This document shows, in pieces, positions 47,801 to 56,508 of a stretch of DNA of 64,000 nucleotides (its first letter is position 1; each line of letters starts with the position of its first letter). The notes under the pieces are model-generated. The model made no database searches. It was not told the DNA's origin and saw only the letters and a program-made list of their open reading frames with translations. Source of the stretch: Burkholderia anthina. GTDB taxonomy: Bacteria > Pseudomonadota > Gammaproteobacteria > Burkholderiales > Burkholderiaceae. Both the position numbers and the translations under genes were made by a program. The stretch spans positions 496,001-560,000 of the forward strand of contig NZ_CABVLY010000001.1 of the NCBI RefSeq assembly GCF_902498995.1, read 5' to 3'.

Positions 47801-48445
47801 ATGAACTATCCTCATCCGATCATCGCGCGCGAAGGCTGGCCGTTCATCGCGATCGCAGCCGTCCTCGCGTTGTTGATCCACGCCGTCGGGGGCTTCGGCT
47901 TCGCGTGGCCGTTCTGGCTGCTGCTCGTCTTCGTCGTCCAGTTCTTCCGCGATCCGCAGCGCCCGATCCCGGCGCAGCCGAACGCGGTGCTGTGCCCGGC
48001 GGACGGCCGCATCGTCGCGGTCGAGACCACGCAGGACCCGTACGCGAATCGCGAAGCGCTGAAGATCAGCGTGTTCATGAATGTCTTCAACGTTCATTCG
48101 CAGCGTTCGCCGGTCGATGGCGCGATCTCCAAGGTCGAGTACTTCCCGGGCGCGTTCCTGAACGCGGCGATCGACAAGGCGTCGACCGAGAACGAGCGCA
48201 ATGCGGTCGTGATCCAGACGGCGAGCGGCAAGACCGTCACCGCCGTGCAGATCGCCGGCCTCGTTGCCCGCCGGATCCTCTGCTACGTGCGCGCGGGCGA
48301 ACCGCTGTCGCGCGGCCAGCGCTACGGTTTCATCCGCTTCGGCTCGCGCGTCGACGTGTACCTGCCGCTCGGCAGCCGCGCGAAGGTGTCGATCGGCGAG
48401 AAGGTCTACGCATCGTCGACGATCCTCGCCGAGCTCGAACAGTAA
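47801..48445 (+). CDS. psd: Phosphatidylserine decarboxylase (PSD-A type)
   Basis: Pyruvoyl enzyme that makes phosphatidylethanolamine from phosphatidylserine. At 214 residues it is the short PSD-A form. It has two N-terminal membrane helices ([14 protein letters not shown] and [11 protein letters not shown]), then [34 protein letters not shown] and the self-cleavage region [11 protein letters not shown], where cleavage at Gly-Ser would yield the pyruvoyl group. pssA follows after 14 bp, so substrate maker and user are co-expressed. Confidence 0.94.
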   Translation: MNYPHPIIAREGWPFIAIAAVLALLIHAVGGFGFAWPFWLLLVFVVQFFRDPQRPIPAQPNAVLCPADGRIVAVETTQDPYANREALKISVFMNVFNVHSQRSPVDGAISKVEYFPGAFLNAAIDKASTENERNAVVIQTASGKTVTAVQIAGLVARRILCYVRAGEPLSRGQRYGFIRFGSRVDVYLPLGSRAKVSIGEKVYASSTILAELEQ

Positions 48446-48459
48446 GCGGCGGACGCACG

Positions 48460-49332
48460 ATGGCCGCATTCAAACCGCGCCGGCCGCGCAACGGCGCCAA
48501 CCAGACTCCGCGCCCGTTCCGCCGCAACAAGGTGATGGCGCCCGATCCGCTGCCCAGCGAAAGCCGCCGTGCCGCGCGCCAGCGGTTCCTGAAGACGCGC
48601 GGCATCTACCTGCTGCCGAACGCGTTCACGACCGCCGCGCTGTTCTGCGGTTTCTTCGCGGTTGTGCAGGCGATGAACGTGCGTTTCGAGATCGCCGCGA
48701 TCGCGATCTTCGTCGCGATGGTGCTCGACGGAATGGACGGGCGCGTCGCGCGGATGACGCATACGCAAAGCGCATTCGGCGAGCAGTTCGACAGCCTGTC
48801 GGACATGGTGTCGTTCGGCGTCGCGCCCGCGCTCGTGATGTACGAGTGGGTGCTGAAGGATCTCGGCCGCTGGGGCTGGCTTGCCGCGTTCGTCTACTGC
48901 TCGGGCGCCGCGCTGCGCCTCGCGCGCTTCAATACGAACATCGGCGTCGTCGACAAGCGCTTCTTCCAGGGGCTGCCGAGCCCGGCCGCCGCCGCGCTGA
49001 TCGCCGGCTTCGTGTGGCTCGCGACCGACAACCGCGTGCCGATGAAGCTCGGCTGGCTGCCGTGGGTCGCGTTCGTGCTGACGATCTATGCGGGCGTGAC
49101 GATGGTGTCGAACGCGCCGTTCTACAGCGGCAAGGCGCTCGACGTGCGGCACCGCGTGCCGTTCGCGGCGATCCTGCTGGTCGTCGTCGCGTTCGTGCTC
49201 GTATCGTCCGATCCGCCGTTGATGCTGTTCTGCCTGTTCGTGCTGTACGGGCTGTCCGGCTACGTGTTCTGGGCCTACATGGCCGTGCGAGGGCGCGCGA
49301 ACCCCGCGCGATCGTCGCAGCGCGATCACTGA
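48460..49332 (+). CDS. pssA: CDP-diacylglycerol-serine O-phosphatidyltransferase
   Basis: Membrane enzyme of 290 residues, type II PssA, that makes phosphatidylserine. The CDP-alcohol phosphotransferase signature DGMDGRVAR, then GEQFDSLSD (about residues 87-108), is intact with all four aspartates. About seven hydrophobic helices are visible. A basic N-terminus of about 45 residues precedes the first helix. It is co-transcribed with psd and closed by a terminator. Confidence 0.94.
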   Translation: MAAFKPRRPRNGANQTPRPFRRNKVMAPDPLPSESRRAARQRFLKTRGIYLLPNAFTTAALFCGFFAVVQAMNVRFEIAAIAIFVAMVLDGMDGRVARMTHTQSAFGEQFDSLSDMVSFGVAPALVMYEWVLKDLGRWGWLAAFVYCSGAALRLARFNTNIGVVDKRFFQGLPSPAAAALIAGFVWLATDNRVPMKLGWLPWVAFVLTIYAGVTMVSNAPFYSGKALDVRHRVPFAAILLVVVAFVLVSSDPPLMLFCLFVLYGLSGYVFWAYMAVRGRANPARSSQRDH

Positions 49333-49350
49333 CGCGCAACCTGCTCCCGC

Positions 49351-49386
49351 AACGGCGGCCCCGGTTTCGAGGCCGCCGTTTTCATT
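49351..49386 (+). terminator. Rho-independent terminator after pssA
   Basis: A 10-bp stem AACGGCGGCC / GGCCGCCGTT with a 10-nt loop, followed by TTCATTT. Confidence 0.75.
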
Positions 49387-49433
49387 TGCCCCTTTTTTGA
49401 ATGACGCAGCGCGGCATCCCGGGTGTCGTCCGA

Positions 49434-49462
49434 TTGCGCACCCGGCGGAATGTCGCTATAGT
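49434..49462 (+). promoter_or_regulatory. leuA promoter
   Basis: TTGCGC (49434-49439), 17-bp spacer, TATAGT (49457-49462). The expected start of transcription, 7-8 bp on, falls on the A of the leader peptide ATG at 49470. Confidence 0.6.
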
Positions 49463-49469
49463 CTTCGGC

Positions 49470-49550
49470 ATGACTGCATCTTCCCGCCTCTCCCTCCTTC
49501 TAGCCGGTGCGCCGCTACGCGCGCTAGCTTTGGCGCGCCTGCCGCGCTGA
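49470..49550 (+). CDS. leuL: Leucine-rich leader peptide of leuA (LeuL-like)
   Basis: A 26-residue ORF, MTASSRLSLLLAGAPLRALA then LARLPR, with 8 leucines. It contains the run CTC-TCC-CTC-CTT-CTA and two more CTA codons, which are rare in such GC-rich DNA. This is the design of a ribosome-stalling sensor of leucyl-tRNA. No ribosome binding site precedes it, and the predicted transcript starts at its ATG, so it may be translated as leaderless mRNA. The leader from 49551 to 49652 holds a CGCCA-GCGG-TGGCG hairpin but no T run, so the downstream switch is not a classical terminator. Confidence 0.7.
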   Translation: MTASSRLSLLLAGAPLRALALARLPR

Positions 49551-49652
49551 CCGTTCTCGCCCTCCGTCAAGCCTCGTCTGTTGTTGAGCGTCGCCAGCGG
49601 TGGCGCGATCTCATTACGTTTGATTTCCGTATAAAGAGCCCTGGAGCCCCCC

Positions 49653-51197
49653 ATGACAGACAAGCTGATCATTTTCGATACGACGTTGCGTGACGGCGAA
49701 CAATCGCCCGGTGCGTCGATGACGAAGGAAGAGAAAATCCGCATCGCGAAGCATCTCGAGCGGATGAAGGTCGACGTGATCGAGGCAGGCTTCGCGGCCA
49801 GCTCGAACGGCGACTTCGACGCGATCCACACGATCGCCGGTCTCGTGAAGGACAGCACGATCTGTTCGCTGGCGCGCGCCAACGACAAGGACATCCAGCG
49901 CGCGGCCGACGCGCTGAAGCCGGCCAACAGCTCCCGGATCCACACGTTCATCGCGACGTCGCCGCTGCACATGGAGAAGAAGCTGCGGATGACGCCCGAC
50001 CAGGTGTTCGAGCAGGCGCGCCTCGCGGTGCGCTTCGCGCGCAAGTTCACCGACAACGTCGAATTCTCGCCCGAAGACGGCAGCCGCTCGGATCTCGACT
50101 TCCTGTGCCGCGTGCTGGAAGCGGTGATCGCCGAAGGCGCGACGACGATCAACATCGCCGACACGGTCGGCTACGGCGTGCCGGAACTCTACGGCAACCT
50201 CGTGAAGACGCTGCGCGAACGCATTCCGAACTCGGACAAGGCGATCTTCTCCGTGCATTGCCACAACGACCTCGGGATGGCGGTGGCGAACTCGCTCGCC
50301 GGCGTGAAGATCGGCGGCGCACGCCAGATCGAGTGCACGATCAACGGTCTCGGCGAGCGCGCGGGCAATACGTCACTCGAAGAAATCGTGATGGCCGTGA
50401 AGACGCGCAAGGACTACTTCGGCCTCGACGTCGGCATCGACACGACGCAGATCGTGCCGACGTCGAAGCTCGTGTCGCAGATCACCGGTTTCGTCGTGCA
50501 GCCGAACAAGGCCGTGGTTGGTGCGAACGCATTCGCACACGCGTCGGGCATCCATCAGGACGGCGTGCTGAAGGCGCGCGACACCTACGAGATCATGCGC
50601 GCGGAAGACGTGGGCTGGACCGCGAACAAGATCGTGCTCGGCAAGCTGTCGGGCCGCAACGCGTTCAAGCAGCGCCTGCAGGAGCTCGGCGTGTCGCTCG
50701 ACAGCGAAGCCGAACTGAACGCCGCATTCATGCGCTTCAAGGATCTCGCCGACCGCAAGGCCGAGATCTTCGACGAGGACATCATTGCGATCGTCTCCGA
50801 AGAGTCGGCGCTGGCGCAGGAGCAGGAGCACTTCAAGTTCGTGTCGCTGTCGCAGCGTTCGGAAACCGGCGAGCAGCCGCACGCGAAGGTCGTGTTCGCG
50901 GTCGAGGGCAAGGAAGTGACCGGCGAGGCACGCGGCAACGGTCCGGTCGATGCGACGCTGAACGCGATCGAGAGCGAAGTCGGCAGCGGTTCCGAACTGC
51001 TGCTGTACTCGGTGAACGCGATCACGACCGGCACGCAGGCGCAGGGCGAAGTGACCGTCCGGCTGTCGAAGAGCGGCCGGATCGTCAACGGCGTCGGCAC
51101 CGATCCGGACATCGTCGCGGCTTCCGCGAAGGCGTACATCGCCGCGCTGAACAAGCTGCACTCGAAGGACGACAAGCTCAACCCGCAGCGTTCATAA
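49653..51197 (+). CDS. leuA: 2-isopropylmalate synthase
   Basis: First enzyme of leucine synthesis, 514 residues, the long form with an allosteric domain. The TIM-barrel part has [15 protein letters not shown] (about 9-23), the metal-binding HCHNDLG (about 202-208) and [18 protein letters not shown]. The C-terminal domain (about 390-514), where leucine inhibits, includes [13 protein letters not shown] and [21 protein letters not shown] lies 8 bp before the ATG. A leucine-rich leader peptide upstream suggests attenuation-type control. Confidence 0.97.
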   Translation: MTDKLIIFDTTLRDGEQSPGASMTKEEKIRIAKHLERMKVDVIEAGFAASSNGDFDAIHTIAGLVKDSTICSLARANDKDIQRAADALKPANSSRIHTFIATSPLHMEKKLRMTPDQVFEQARLAVRFARKFTDNVEFSPEDGSRSDLDFLCRVLEAVIAEGATTINIADTVGYGVPELYGNLVKTLRERIPNSDKAIFSVHCHNDLGMAVANSLAGVKIGGARQIECTINGLGERAGNTSLEEIVMAVKTRKDYFGLDVGIDTTQIVPTSKLVSQITGFVVQPNKAVVGANAFAHASGIHQDGVLKARDTYEIMRAEDVGWTANKIVLGKLSGRNAFKQRLQELGVSLDSEAELNAAFMRFKDLADRKAEIFDEDIIAIVSEESALAQEQEHFKFVSLSQRSETGEQPHAKVVFAVEGKEVTGEARGNGPVDATLNAIESEVGSGSELLLYSVNAITTGTQAQGEVTVRLSKSGRIVNGVGTDPDIVAASAKAYIAALNKLHSKDDKLNPQRS

Positions 51198-51223
51198 CCT
51201 GCGCGTCGGGCGCCGAACGCCTG

Positions 51224-51264
51224 AAACGCCCCGTGCGGCCTTGCGCCGCCCGGGGCGTTTTTTC
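51224..51264. terminator. Terminator between leuA and the SulP gene
   Basis: A 9-bp stem AACGCCCCG / CGGGGCGTT around a GC-rich loop, with six T after it on the plus strand and a GTTTC tail on the minus strand. It probably serves both convergent genes. Confidence 0.8.
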
Positions 51265-51273
51265 ATGTGCCGC

Positions 51274-52824
51274 TCATTCCGCGGCCGGCGCGCGGAGCAG
51301 CCGGCGGCGCGCGGCCGGGCGCGGCGCCGGGCGGCGGCGGCGGAATTCGACCGTGATGGCGCGCCGCGGCGCATCGGCGACGAATGCGTCGATCAGCTCC
51401 AGCACGTCGTGATCGATGTAGTCGGCGCGCGTCGCGTCGATGATCACGGCCGCACGGTCCGGAATGTGCCGCAGGTGATGCTTGACCTGCACCTTGCCGA
51501 CGAACGAGACGTCCTTGCGGAACGACAGCAGGAAGTGATCGTCATGCTGTGCGAGCGTGACGGGGCTCTTCAGGTTCGCGACCGCGATCGCCAGCACGCT
51601 GCACGCGAGGCCGAGTGCGATGCCGAACAGCAGGTCGACCGCGAGCACGCCCGCAATCGTCGCGGCGAACGGCACGAACGCGGCCGGACCCTGCTTCAGC
51701 ACCGAGCGGAACAGCGCCGGTTTCGCGAGCTTGAAGCCGGTGTGGATCAGGATCGCCGCGAGGCTCGCGAGCGGGATCAGGTTGATCAGGCCGGTGAGCG
51801 CGAACACGCTGGCAAGCAGCAGCACCCCGTGCACGATCGCCGACATCCGGCTTTGCGCCCCCGCATTCACGTTGACCGAGCTGCGCACGATCACCGACGT
51901 GATCGGCAGCCCGCCGACCGCACCCGCGACGAGGTTGCCGACACCCTGTGCCTTCAGCTCGCGATCCGGCTGGGTCGGCCGGCGCTTCGGGTCGATCTGT
52001 TCGACCGCTTCCAGGCTCAGCAGCGTCTCGAGGCTCGCGACTACCGCAATCGTGATCGCGACGCGCCACACGTCCGGGTTCACGAGCTGCCCGAAGTTCG
52101 GGCCGAGCTCCGCGTGCTTGAGCGATGCGGCGAGCGCCGCGAACGATTCGAGTTCGGGCAGTGTCACGCGATGCGCGGCGCCCGGCGCGACCGACGGCGC
52201 GATCGCGCCGAGCAGCAGCGTCGCGCCGATGCCGAACAAGACGACCGCAAGCGGCGCGGGAACCGCGCGGGCCCATGCGAAGCGCTTGAGCGCCGGCGTG
52301 TCCCATGCGGCGAGCAGCGCGACGGACACGAGCGCGATGACCGTGGCCGCCCATGCGGTCGGCAGGCCCGGCCATGACGCAAACGATTGCGCGGCCGCGC
52401 CGCCGATACCGAATGCGAACGGAATCTGCTTCACGATCAGCAACAGGCCGATCGCGGCAAGCATGCCCTTGATGACGGGCGACGGCACGTAGGCGGCGAA
52501 GCGGCCGGCGCGCAGCATGCCGAAGCCGAACTGGAGGACGCCGGACAGCAGTACCGCGAGCAGGAATGCGGAGAAGCTGCCGAGTTGTGCGATCCCTTCG
52601 ACGACGATCACGACGAGGCCGGCCGCCGGCCCGCTCACGGACAGCGACGAGCCGCTCAGCAGCGCGACGACGATTCCGCCGACGATGCCGGACACCAGCC
52701 CGGCGAACGGCTCGACGCCGGATGCATTGGCGATGCCGAGACATAGCGGCAGCGCGACGAGGAAAACGACGATGCCGGCGACGATGTCGCGCGGCAGAGT
52801 GGACAGGCGCTCGTTCAGTTTCAT
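51274..52824 (-). CDS. SulP-family anion transporter (probable bicarbonate transporter)
   Basis: A 516-residue SulP/SLC26 protein with about 12 membrane segments. It starts with RDIVAGIVVFLVALPLCLGIA and has SGPAAGLVVIV, VTLPELESF and SVNVNAGAQSRMSAIVHG. A C-terminal STAS-like domain (about 400-495) is visible as FRKDVSFVGKVQVKHHLR and AAVIIDATRADYIDHDVLELI. SulP proteins carry sulfate, bicarbonate or dicarboxylates. A carbonic anhydrase gene 39 bp upstream on the same strand points to bicarbonate. Confidence 0.88.
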   Translation of the reverse strand: MKLNERLSTLPRDIVAGIVVFLVALPLCLGIANASGVEPFAGLVSGIVGGIVVALLSGSSLSVSGPAAGLVVIVVEGIAQLGSFSAFLLAVLLSGVLQFGFGMLRAGRFAAYVPSPVIKGMLAAIGLLLIVKQIPFAFGIGGAAAQSFASWPGLPTAWAATVIALVSVALLAAWDTPALKRFAWARAVPAPLAVVLFGIGATLLLGAIAPSVAPGAAHRVTLPELESFAALAASLKHAELGPNFGQLVNPDVWRVAITIAVVASLETLLSLEAVEQIDPKRRPTQPDRELKAQGVGNLVAGAVGGLPITSVIVRSSVNVNAGAQSRMSAIVHGVLLLASVFALTGLINLIPLASLAAILIHTGFKLAKPALFRSVLKQGPAAFVPFAATIAGVLAVDLLFGIALGLACSVLAIAVANLKSPVTLAQHDDHFLLSFRKDVSFVGKVQVKHHLRHIPDRAAVIIDATRADYIDHDVLELIDAFVADAPRRAITVEFRRRRPAPRPAARRRLLRAPAAE

Positions 52825-52863
52825 GGTTAGGGCGTTTTCATGGGCGTTGGGGTAGGGCGCGGG

Positions 52864-53505
52864 TCAGCCGAATGCGACGGCCGTGGCGGTGTGCTGTGGT
52901 TCGGCCGCGACCGGCGGCGCCGTGTAGCCGGAATCGAGCTCCGTCAGGCGGCCGTCGGCGACGGAGAAGATCCAGCCGTGCACGAGGGGCGGTCGGGGGC
53001 GGCCCTGCACGATCGGCGACGCACGCAGCAGCTTCACTTGTTCGAGCACGTTCAGCTCCGCGAGGCGGTCGGCCGCCGCCGCGTCGTCGAGCCCGCCGAG
53101 CGTGTCGCGATGGCGCCGCGCAAGCGCGCGGAGCGGCGCGATGCGGCGGGCGACGTGCGGCAGGTCGGTCGGCGGCGGCAGCAGCGATGCGCGTACGCCG
53201 CCGCAGCCGTAGTGGCCGCACACGATCACGTGATCGACCTCGAGCGCGCGCACCGCGTACTCGAGCACGCTTGCGGCGTTGTCGTCGTCGGGATGGAACA
53301 GGTTCGCGATGTTGCGATGGACGAACAGTTCGCCCGGCGCGCAGTGCGTGATGGTTTCGGCCGGCACGCGGCTGTCGGCGCAGCCGATCCACAGCACGCG
53401 CGGATTCTGGCCGCGCGCGAGTGCGTCGAAGAAGCCGGGCGTGTGTTCGCGCGTCTCGCGGGCCCAGGCGATGTTGGCGACCAGCATGCTCTTGGGGCGA
53501 TTCAT
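52864..53505 (-). CDS. can: Beta-class carbonic anhydrase
   Basis: Interconverts CO2 and bicarbonate. The protein has 213 residues with the zinc ligands Cys42 and Asp44 (CADSR), His98 and Cys101 (HYGCGG), and a conserved VHRNIANL. The ATG at 53505 has AAGGA 6 bp upstream; a longer frame upstream lacks support. It is cotranscribed with a SulP transporter, forming a CO2/bicarbonate supply pair. Confidence 0.95.
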   Translation of the reverse strand: MNRPKSMLVANIAWARETREHTPGFFDALARGQNPRVLWIGCADSRVPAETITHCAPGELFVHRNIANLFHPDDDNAASVLEYAVRALEVDHVIVCGHYGCGGVRASLLPPPTDLPHVARRIAPLRALARRHRDTLGGLDDAAAADRLAELNVLEQVKLLRASPIVQGRPRPPLVHGWIFSVADGRLTELDSGYTAPPVAAEPQHTATAVAFG

Positions 53506-53591
53506 GAGGAATCCTTTTAAATTGGGATAGACAACGCACACTCGAAATGGCGCCGCCGAATCCTTTCGGAATTGAAAGGTCTATTCCGACC

Positions 53592-53611
53592 GATATTAGG
53601 GGTATGCCCTA
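53592..53611 (-). promoter_or_regulatory. TAGGG-N5-CCCTA palindrome next to a TAATAT -10
   Basis: On the minus strand TAGGG-CATAC-CCCTA (53611-53597) runs into TAATAT (53599-53594), about 90 bp before the carbonic anhydrase start. A dimeric regulator binding here would cover or flank the promoter. The regulator is unknown. Confidence 0.45.
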
Positions 53612-53803
53612 GCACTCGGTGCCACAGATACAAATTGTTTCAAATAGGAATGTCGAGGTGCGCCGCATGCATCCATGCACCGAATGACATGCATTGCGCA
53701 TGCTGGTTTCCCTTCCGGTAAGGGATTCCGCTCGACGACATCGCGACAGCGAGTCGATCGGAAAGGATTGCCGATCTCTTTTCCGGATCAACCGGATAGG
53801 GCG

Positions 53804-53847
53804 GAAAAATGAAATGGCCATTCACGTGTTTATTCGTGAATGGCCAT
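53804..53847 (-). terminator. Strong terminator after the lipoprotein gene
   Basis: A perfect 13-bp stem ATGGCCATTCACG / CGTGAATGGCCAT with an 8-nt loop. On the minus strand it is followed by TTCATTTTT. It begins 30 bp past the stop at 53878. Confidence 0.85.
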
Positions 53848-53877
53848 CGGGAAATTGCGCGGAAATTGCGTAATCGT

Positions 53878-54390
53878 TCAGAACAGATTGCGGCGGTCGG
53901 GGTCGTGCAGCGGGTCCGGTGTTTTCTGCGTGATGCGCAGGATGCCCTGCGGATCGAAGTAGAAGCTGTACATCATGTACCAGACGTTGTCTTCCAGATA
54001 CCGGTAGGTCCACACTTCGCGCTTCATCAGCGGGAAGTAGGAAGTCTCGACCGGCCGGCCGAAATTGACGAGCACGTCGGTCTTCGTCCATTTGCCGATC
54101 TCCGCGCGATAGAACTCGCTCGGCTGCAGGACCTGGCGCACGTTGACGATCTTGTGGGCTGCGTCGACGTCGGCCGCGACGGTGGTCTCGCCCATCGGCT
54201 GGGTCGGCCACATCAGGCGCTTGCCGCCGCCGGGCAGATCGTAGATCTCGCGCGGCGGGCCCATGCGTGCGACGATCGCCGACTCGTCCTGACCGGCCTG
54301 GTATTGCTGCCACGGTTGCGCGCAACCGGCGAGCAGCGCCGCCGCACTGGCGACCAGCACCGGCAGGCGCACGGGAATGCGAATGCGCAT
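53878..54390 (-). CDS. SmpA/BamE-like outer-membrane lipoprotein
   Basis: A 170-residue lipoprotein with signal and lipobox LLAGC (Cys23). The mature part has two short tandem SmpA-like units: ESAIVARMGPPREIYDLP near residue 36 and WTKTDVLVNFGRPVETSYFP near residue 104. Each is of the kind seen in BamE/OmlA, where the second ends in EVWTYRY. It is longer than BamE, which is about 110 residues, so it is a relative and not BamE itself. GGAGGATCCC precedes the ATG. The function is not known. Confidence 0.8.
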   Translation of the reverse strand: MRIRIPVRLPVLVASAAALLAGCAQPWQQYQAGQDESAIVARMGPPREIYDLPGGGKRLMWPTQPMGETTVAADVDAAHKIVNVRQVLQPSEFYRAEIGKWTKTDVLVNFGRPVETSYFPLMKREVWTYRYLEDNVWYMMYSFYFDPQGILRITQKTPDPLHDPDRRNLF

Positions 54391-54570
54391 GGGATCCTCC
54401 AGAACTCTCTGACAGTTCCGTTGTATCACGGACGGCGCGCGCCGGCGCATCGCGCCGAAAAAACCGGTGCGGGATCGCCGCCGGCGTGTCGTGTCTCGCC
54501 ATGCTTGCGGGCGACGGGGCCGGCGGCCTATGATCCGCGCTTCTCGACCGGATTGAAGGGCAGGTAGCCG

Positions 54571-55830
54571 ATGCAGCTGTGGAAGCGGTGTGCGCTCGCG
54601 TTGAGCGTGGGGTGGATGCTGGCGTCGTCCGCGTACGCGACGGGCGAGCCGGTGCGGATCGCGCTGGTCGAAGGCATGTCCGGCCCGTTCGCGAACGCGG
54701 GCGCGGCCGTCGAGCGCAACCTGCGCTTCGGTGTCGAACAGGTCAACGCGGCGGGTGGCGTGAAGCTGCGCGATGGCGCGCATCCGCTGGAGCTGGTCGT
54801 GCTCGACAGCAAGGGCAGCCCGGAAGAAGCGCTCGTCCAGTTGCGCGTGGCCGCGGACCGGCACATCGGATTCGTCGCGCAGGGCAACAGTTCGGCGGTC
54901 GCGGCGGCACTCGTCGCGGCGCTCGACAAGCTGAACGCGCGCAATCCCGACAGCCGGATGCTGTTCCTCAACTATTCGGCCGACGATCCGGCGCTGACCG
55001 GCGCGCATTGCAGCTTCTGGCATTTCCGTTTCGACGCGCACGCGGGGATGCGGATGGCCGCGCTGGCCGACGTGATGGCGCGCGATCGTACGTTGCACAA
55101 GGTTTATCTGCTGAACCAGGACTACAGCTTCGGCCACGACGTCAGCGCGCTGGCGCGGCAGGCGCTGGCCGGGCGGCGTCCCGACGTGACGATCGCCGGC
55201 GACGAATTTCATCCGATCGGCCGGATCAAGGATTTCTCGCCGTATATCGCGAAGATCCGCGCGAGCGGCGCGGACGCGGTCGTGACCGGCAACTGGGGCA
55301 ACGATCTCACGCTGCTCGTGAAGGCCGCGCGCGAGCAGGGGCTCAACGCAAAGTTCTATACGTTCTACGGCAACAGCCTCGGCGCGCCGGCCGCGCTCGG
55401 CGACGCGGGCGTCGGGCGGGTGGTGGCCGTCGCGGACTGGCATCCGAACGCGGGCGGCGCGAAGTCTGACGCGTTCTACCGTGCGTTCCGGACCCGTTTC
55501 CCGGCACCGCAGGACGACTACCCGGTGCGCCGCATGAGCCTGATGGTCGAGATGCTCGCGGCCGCGATGAATCGGGCCGGCTCGGCCGACCCCGTCGCGG
55601 TGGCGCGCGCGCTGGAGGGGCTGTCGTTCGACGACGGTTTCCATGCGTCCGCCATGCGCGCGCAGGATCACCAGCTGATCCAGCCCCTTTACGTGATGGA
55701 AATGGACAAGGTCGGCACGCCCGGCGTGCGCTTCGACAACGAGGGCTCCGGCTACGGTTTCCGGACGGTTCTCGCGGTGCCCGCGCAGCGCACGCAGATG
55801 CCGTCGACCTGTTCGATGACGCGCCCGTGA
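54571..55830 (+). CDS. ABC transporter substrate-binding protein, branched-chain amino acid type
   Basis: A 419-residue periplasmic binding protein of the Leu/Ile/Val-binding fold. It has a signal peptide (WKRCALALSVGWMLASSAYA) and then the family start PVRIALVEGMSGPFANAGAAVERNL. Later blocks are GFVAQGNSSAVAAALV, LLNQDYSFGHDVS and DAVVTGNWGNDLTLLVKAA. No permease or ATPase genes adjoin, so it works with a transporter elsewhere. The ligand could be an amino acid, amide, urea or aromatic acid. Confidence 0.85.
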   Translation: MQLWKRCALALSVGWMLASSAYATGEPVRIALVEGMSGPFANAGAAVERNLRFGVEQVNAAGGVKLRDGAHPLELVVLDSKGSPEEALVQLRVAADRHIGFVAQGNSSAVAAALVAALDKLNARNPDSRMLFLNYSADDPALTGAHCSFWHFRFDAHAGMRMAALADVMARDRTLHKVYLLNQDYSFGHDVSALARQALAGRRPDVTIAGDEFHPIGRIKDFSPYIAKIRASGADAVVTGNWGNDLTLLVKAAREQGLNAKFYTFYGNSLGAPAALGDAGVGRVVAVADWHPNAGGAKSDAFYRAFRTRFPAPQDDYPVRRMSLMVEMLAAAMNRAGSADPVAVARALEGLSFDDGFHASAMRAQDHQLIQPLYVMEMDKVGTPGVRFDNEGSGYGFRTVLAVPAQRTQMPSTCSMTRP

Positions 55831-55948
55831 CAGGGGGCGGTAGGAACGGCGTGCAGTTGTGCTACAATGCCCGCCGGTTGTAAGTCACGGCACGGCCATT
55901 CTTCCGTGTCCGCCTGTTAGCTAGCAAGTAGGAAACAAAGGAAATCAC

Positions 55949-56218
55949 ATGTCTGTTGCAGATATCAAGAAGTCGGAAGTCGTTGCTCAGTTCGCCCGCG
56001 GTACCAACGACACGGGTTCGCCCGAAGTCCAGGTCGCACTGCTGACCGCACGTATCGTCGAACTGACGGGTCACTTCAAGACCCACGCGAAGGACCACCA
56101 CAGCCGCCGCGGCCTGCTGCGCATGGTGAGCCGCCGCCGCAAGCTGCTCGACTACCTCAAGGGCAAGGATGCCGACCGTTACCGCGCACTGATCGAGAAG
56201 CTGGGTCTGCGTAAGTAA
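55949..56218 (+). CDS. rpsO: 30S ribosomal protein S15
   Basis: An 89-residue S15, the standard size. It has [41 protein letters not shown] and [16 protein letters not shown]. It binds 16S rRNA at the three-way junction and joins early in 30S assembly. A TACAAT -10 element lies at 55863-55868, about 80 bp upstream, with only a weak -35. Paired with pnp as in most proteobacteria. Confidence 0.98.
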   Translation: MSVADIKKSEVVAQFARGTNDTGSPEVQVALLTARIVELTGHFKTHAKDHHSRRGLLRMVSRRRKLLDYLKGKDADRYRALIEKLGLRK

Positions 56219-56241
56219 TCGAGGCGATTGCCGCCAGCAAG

Positions 56242-56280
56242 ATGCCTGTGTCAGTCCGCTGATGCAGGCATTTTGTTTTT
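56242..56280 (+). terminator. Rho-independent terminator between rpsO and pnp
   Basis: A stem beginning ATGCCTG and closing CAGGCAT, with inner pairing, then TTTTGTTTTT. Read-through could still supply pnp, as in E. coli. Confidence 0.8.
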
Positions 56281-56371
56281 GCGCGGTGCGTAGCGTCACG
56301 CGCACCGCAGGTCGTTCGGCACGTGGATGCCGGGCTGCCGGAACGGCTGATGCCGGGGTCGGGATTTGTGT

Positions 56372-56410
56372 CATTCCAGCGCGCTGCTCTTCGAGCGACG
56401 CACTGGAATG
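56372..56410 (+). promoter_or_regulatory. Long hairpin in the pnp leader
   Basis: CATTCCAG (56372-56379) and CTGGAATG (56403-56410) close an imperfect stem of about 16 bp with a CTC-TTC-GAG tip. In E. coli the pnp leader forms a long stem cut by RNase III, after which PNPase represses its own translation. The position, about 100 nt before the ATG, fits such a control, by analogy only. Confidence 0.5.
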
Positions 56411-56508
56411 GCATAAAAAACACACCTTGCTCTGGTGATTCAGTCGGGACGCCGCCGCGCGGGATGGCCCGGGCGGCGAATGAAATGAATGAATTCAAAG
56501 GAGCAACC

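Larger units (their letters stand above)
53506..53877. other. 372-bp AT-richer intergenic region upstream of can
   Basis: No gene is recognised; short minus-strand frames here lack a ribosome binding site and family features. It contains a 5-5-5 palindrome (53597-53611), probably regulatory, and the terminator of the lipoprotein gene (53804-53847). Confidence 0.45.

Noticed and set aside
53609-53821. A 70-codon minus-strand ORF upstream of can
   Set aside because: No ribosome binding site, no hydrophobic or domain pattern, and it runs into the operator-like palindrome and terminator.
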